Shown: positions 15,095-17,628 of the stretch, in pieces | Layout of the letters: each line of letters begins with the position of its first letter | Numbering within the stretch: position 1 is the stretch's first letter | NCBI GenBank assembly: GCA_937897585.1 | Contig: CALCNY010000174.1 | Coordinates: 1 to 17,628, forward strand | Origin: an uncultured Chitinophagaceae bacterium | GTDB taxonomy: Bacteria; Bacteroidota; Bacteroidia; Chitinophagales; Chitinophagaceae | DNA length: 17,628 nucleotides | Direction of reading: 5' to 3' | Notes under the pieces: model-generated | Told to the model about the DNA's origin: nothing | The model's database searches: none | The model's input: the letters and a program-made list of their open reading frames with translations, nothing else | Made by a program: the position numbers and the translations under genes

Positions 15095-17122
15095 TTATTT
15101 TCGCGTGACGAAGATATGTTTTTCTTTAGATAAAGAAATCGTCACCGACTTCCATCCTTTTGGTAAAGTAGATATTTTTTGTTCGATTCCTTTTGGGGTA
15201 ATTCCCAATCCACCAAAACCCATCATTACAGCTTGTAATACGCCGCCAGCACCGGTTGCAAAATAAGGATTGGTGCCGCCTTTAGTTTCGGCTATCACTC
15301 TGAATGGCGGATTTAAATTAGGAACATAGGCATCTTTAAACCAGGTTCCTGCTTTTTCGGCATTACCCAATCTGGCATACAACAAACTGAATATCGCCTG
15401 TGTCATAGCCGGCGTTCCTTCATTAGGAATGCGCGTTTCATAATATTCCAGATCTTTTCTGATTAATGATGTGTCTGTTATTTGATGTAACGGGTAAGAT
15501 AATAAATTCGCATCCGCTTGTTTGATGCCTTCTCCTTTGTATGATTCATGTTCGCGGGTAACGCCATTTTCCATTTTTAAAATAGGAATGTTTTGAGCTA
15601 CATAATTCCAGTCGTTGTCGGGGTTGATTCCCAAAACTTTCGCAGCAGCAGTTGCATAATTTAGATTGGCTATTGCTGCGGCGTTAGTGAAGGCGTTGTT
15701 GTTTACATTCTCCGCCCATTCATCTGCAGCCACAACGTTATTAATGTCATAATGACCAAGTGAATTTCTTTCAACACGTGAGGCCCAGAAATCTGCTGTT
15801 GCTTTCAATATCGGATAACCTTTTTCTGCGAGCCATTGTTTATCCTGTGTAACACAATAATAATTCCAAGCAGCAATTCCCACACAGGCAGTAATATGAT
15901 GTTCAAACGGACCGCTCAATGCCCATACCGGCGTTTCTTCTACCCCTGTTTCAGCACTTTCCCATGGAAACATAGCACCTTTGAAACCTTTGCTGAATGC
16001 ATTTCTTTTAGCAGCCTCCAATCTTTGAAAACGATATTCAATCATGCTTTTCGCCAGCTCCGGATGTAATACCAACAGTGACGGATACATCCATAATTCT
16101 GAATCCCAGAACACATGTCCGTTGTAACCCAATCCACTCAATCCCATTGGAGAGACTGATAACGAAGTGCCTTCTCTTACAAATGAATACAAATGATACA
16201 TCATGGAATGAACATCTTGTTGGGCCTGTTCATCGCCATCAATGGTAATATCACTTTGCCATAAATTGGCCCAAGCTTTTTTATGAAAGGCAATCAATCT
16301 ATCACGACCTTCCAACTTAGCAAAAATAGTAGCACGTTCGGCTTCGTTTAAAGGATCATCGTGATGAGCAGAAGTAATAGATGAACCGGCAATGGAATAA
16401 GAATAAGTTTTTCCTGCTTTCAAATCTTTACCGAATTTCATCAGGTGCATATTGTTGTCCCACATTTCATGAATAACTCTTGGTTCTTCACCATGAGGTT
16501 CAGAAAATAAAAATGTGTTAGAGGCACACATGGTTAATTTGCCTGTCGGACTTTTAGCCGTTGACGTTAGTAAGCTGATAACTACATGTGGACGGTCAAT
16601 TTCATTATAATAATTCTGAACATCTTTCAAAGCATCAGGCGCTTCCATGACAGATGCACCATTGATGTGAATGTCTTTTTTAGGCGTAATATTTACATCC
16701 ATCAACACTGTGTAAGGCAAATGACGCAATGCATAATAAGTATAAGAAACTGTTGCTTTATCACCGTAATCAAAACTTGTGGTGAAAGATGCATTTTGCA
16801 TATCCAGCTCCTGTTTCATATTGGAAACCGATTTAGCATCAATTCTTCTGCCATCGATTTCAAGATACATGTTGAGTAAATTGAAACTCTTCAAAAAATT
16901 ACTCACTCTACCTCTTCCATACAAATCATAGGCACCTGCCAATACCACATCTTTCACTTTGAAAGGTTCAGGCGAAGAGACAATTCCAATCATTCCATTG
17001 GCTACTGTAACTCCGTAATAATTTGAAGGATCAATTTTATCAGCTGTGATTTTCCAGGAATCAATTTTTTGGGAATACGCGTTGACGTTGATAAGAGCCA
17101 GAGTAATTAAAATAAATCTCAT
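15095..17122 (-). CDS. GH65 alpha-glucoside hydrolase (kojibiose/trehalose-type), secreted
   Basis: The 675-residue protein has a signal peptide (M-R-F-I-L-I-T-L-A-L-I-N-V-N-A-Y-S-Q), so it is periplasmic. An N-terminal beta-sandwich (to about 260) and linker precede an (alpha/alpha)6 barrel. G-H-V-F-W-D-S-E-L-W (335-344, Asp340) forms the glucose subsite. Glu468 in A-D-E-W-A-E-N is the general acid. Glu612 in A-E-T-K-G-G sits where GH65 hydrolases carry the general base that inverting phosphorylases lack. The 144-residue spacing equals that remembered for the kojibiose hydrolase of Flavobacterium johnsoniae (Glu472/Glu616), which is about the same length. That favours hydrolysis over phosphorolysis; kojibiose is the leading candidate substrate, with trehalose and other alpha-glucosides possible. 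The gene follows a GH3 gene and is coupled to the small membrane-protein gene. Confidence 0.88.
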   Translation of the reverse strand: MRFILITLALINVNAYSQKIDSWKITADKIDPSNYYGVTVANGMIGIVSSPEPFKVKDVVLAGAYDLYGRGRVSNFLKSFNLLNMYLEIDGRRIDAKSVSNMKQELDMQNASFTTSFDYGDKATVSYTYYALRHLPYTVLMDVNITPKKDIHINGASVMEAPDALKDVQNYYNEIDRPHVVISLLTSTAKSPTGKLTMCASNTFLFSEPHGEEPRVIHEMWDNNMHLMKFGKDLKAGKTYSYSIAGSSITSAHHDDPLNEAERATIFAKLEGRDRLIAFHKKAWANLWQSDITIDGDEQAQQDVHSMMYHLYSFVREGTSLSVSPMGLSGLGYNGHVFWDSELWMYPSLLVLHPELAKSMIEYRFQRLEAAKRNAFSKGFKGAMFPWESAETGVEETPVWALSGPFEHHITACVGIAAWNYYCVTQDKQWLAEKGYPILKATADFWASRVERNSLGHYDINNVVAADEWAENVNNNAFTNAAAIANLNYATAAAKVLGINPDNDWNYVAQNIPILKMENGVTREHESYKGEGIKQADANLLSYPLHQITDTSLIRKDLEYYETRIPNEGTPAMTQAIFSLLYARLGNAEKAGTWFKDAYVPNLNPPFRVIAETKGGTNPYFATGAGGVLQAVMMGFGGLGITPKGIEQKISTLPKGWKSVTISLSKEKHIFVTRK

Positions 17123-17129
17123 TGAATTT

Positions 17130-17181
17130 TGTTTATTGTTTGTTGTTTATTGTTTGTTGTTCAATAACCATAAACAACAAA
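17130..17181. repeat. 14-bp tandem repeat and hairpin in GH65 leader
   Basis: TGTTTATTGTTTGT occurs twice back to back (17130-17157). Positions 17139-17154 and 17166-17181 are complementary over 16 bp with one mismatch, around an 11-nt loop. On the minus strand the structure ends about 16 bp upstream of the GH65 ATG, so it could affect translation initiation if transcribed. Confidence 0.65.
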
Positions 17182-17222
17182 TCACAAACAAATTAATGTA
17201 ACCCTTTTCCGTCAGAAGCAAC

Positions 17223-17285
17223 CTTTTGAACCTATTGAACTCATTGAACCTTCCAAACCTATCCAGCTTATCCAGCCTATCTAGC
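17223..17285. repeat. Seven contiguous 9-bp units, two types in phase
   Basis: Units are CTTTTGAAC, CTATTGAAC, TCATTGAAC, CTTCCAAAC, CTATCCAGC, TTATCCAGC and CTATCTAGC, with no spacer. The first three match the right-arm units at 3311-3346 and 6850-6876; the last three match the array at 3365-3424. Confidence 0.85.
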
Positions 17286-17355
17286 TAGCCTCTCTAACGT
17301 TCACCCTATCCAAACACGCAACGTCCCTTGCAGGAGACATTGCTGAGAAGTAGGA

Positions 17356-17391
17356 TTATCCAGCCTATCCAGCTTATCCAGCCTATCTAGC
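17356..17391. repeat. Four 9-bp ATCYAGC units
   Basis: TTATCCAGC, CTATCCAGC, TTATCCAGC, CTATCTAGC without spacers. The last three reproduce exactly the last three units of the array at 17223-17285, about 100 bp away. Confidence 0.85.
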
Positions 17392-17398
17392 ATATTCC

Positions 17399-17628
17399 CT
17401 ACTTCACCTCAAACTTCGCCTCCAATACATCTCTCGAATTACCACCAACAAACACTGAAAACTTTCCAGGTTCAAATATAGTGTTACCATCAGCGTCAAA
17501 GAATGATAAATCTTTTGCTGACAATGTAAAAGTTATGGTTTGTGATGAACTTCCTGCTAATTTAATTTTTTGAAATGCTTTTAATTCTTTTACTGGTCTT
17601 ACTATAGAAGCAGCATAATCTCTAATGT
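17399..17628 (-). CDS. C-terminal end of a GH3 beta-glucosidase (partial)
   Basis: Only the last 76 codons are inside the window; the gene continues past the right edge. The translated tail contains V-R-P-V-K-E-L-K-A-F-Q-K-I, T-I-T-F-T-L-S-A-K-D-L-S-F-F-D and I-F-E-P-G-K-F-S-V-F-V-G-G-N-S. This is the fibronectin type III-like domain that closes family 3 glycoside hydrolases such as BglX. The catalytic domains are not visible, so beta-glucosidase versus beta-xylosidase cannot be decided; the tail resembles the former. It is the first visible gene of the minus-strand glycosidase cluster and precedes GH65 by 276 bp. Confidence 0.85.
   Translation of the reverse strand, partial: IRDYAASIVRPVKELKAFQKIKLAGSSSQTITFTLSAKDLSFFDADGNTIFEPGKFSVFVGGNSRDVLEAKFEVK

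Larger units (their letters stand above)
17123..17398. other. Repeat-rich spacer between GH3 and GH65
   Basis: This 276-bp spacer has no gene. From the GH65 side it holds a 14-bp GT-rich tandem repeat that folds into a hairpin (17130-17181), an in-phase run of seven 9-bp units (17223-17285), about 70 bp of unremarkable sequence, and four more 9-bp units (17356-17391) that end 7 bp before the GH3 stop codon. Confidence 0.8.

Noticed and set aside
15095..17122. Trehalose/kojibiose phosphorylase
   Set aside because: A second carboxylate at the hydrolase base position and a signal peptide argue for a hydrolase.
17223..17285. 9-bp array read as a coding repeat (Leu-x-Asn / Leu-Ser-Ser tripeptides)
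   Set aside because: The frame is open only because the units lack stops. It soon hits TAG, has no start, and the other arrays do not keep the same frame.

Overview
This window looks like chromosomal DNA of a low-GC Bacteroidota bacterium. Chitinophagaceae or Flavobacteriia-like is my guess; the sequence does not fix the family. The signs are several short lipoprotein signal peptides, almost no Shine-Dalgarno sequences, candidate promoters of the TTG / TAnnTTTG type, outer-membrane and periplasmic glycosidases, and a GH65 enzyme whose catalytic carboxylates match Flavobacterium-type GH65 hydrolases. There are no tRNAs, rRNAs, CRISPR arrays or transposases. No SusC/SusD pair lies inside the window.

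Layout. (1) At 2-2737 are the 3' part of a proline-iminopeptidase-family lipoprotein, a convergent short-chain dehydrogenase whose usual catalytic Ser is replaced, and an unrecognised lipoprotein. (2) At 2866-3210 is a small secreted protein of unknown function, followed by a repeat-rich intergenic region. (3) At 3526-9831 is a four-gene forward cluster: SUC/SLC45-like MFS sugar transporter, GH13 alpha-glucosidase lipoprotein, PfkB fructokinase and GH13_4 amylosucrase. It reads as a sucrose (and alpha-glucoside) utilisation locus. (4) At 9864-11504, convergent with it, is a periplasmic GH37 trehalase. (5) At 11877-14409 (minus) is a two-gene operon: an outer-membrane beta-barrel protein and a lipoprotein of the PAP2/vanadium-haloperoxidase superfamily, ended by a good intrinsic terminator. 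(6) At 14537-17628 (minus) is a glycosidase cluster: the C-terminus of a GH3 beta-glucosidase, a GH65 alpha-glucoside hydrolase, and a small membrane-anchored protein with a TTG start.

How the genes may work together. The transporter would bring sucrose into the cytoplasm. Amylosucrase would convert it to alpha-1,4-glucan plus fructose, and fructokinase would phosphorylate the fructose. The lipoprotein GH13, periplasmic trehalase, GH65 and GH3 enzymes would process other gluco-oligosaccharides outside the cytoplasm. These roles come from family membership and gene order.

The least explained signal is not a gene. It is a family of degenerate tandem repeats with a strict 9-bp period, found in three intergenic regions (3252-3424, 6797-6885, 17223-17391). 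Two sequence types (NNNTTGAAC and NNATCYAGC) share the period and at one site run into each other without losing phase. At two sites inverted copies can fold into long hairpins, one of which overlaps a likely promoter. Other structural signals are a four-run G-quadruplex motif between convergent genes and a degenerate internal duplication in the PAP2-like protein in which the active-site histidines are lost.
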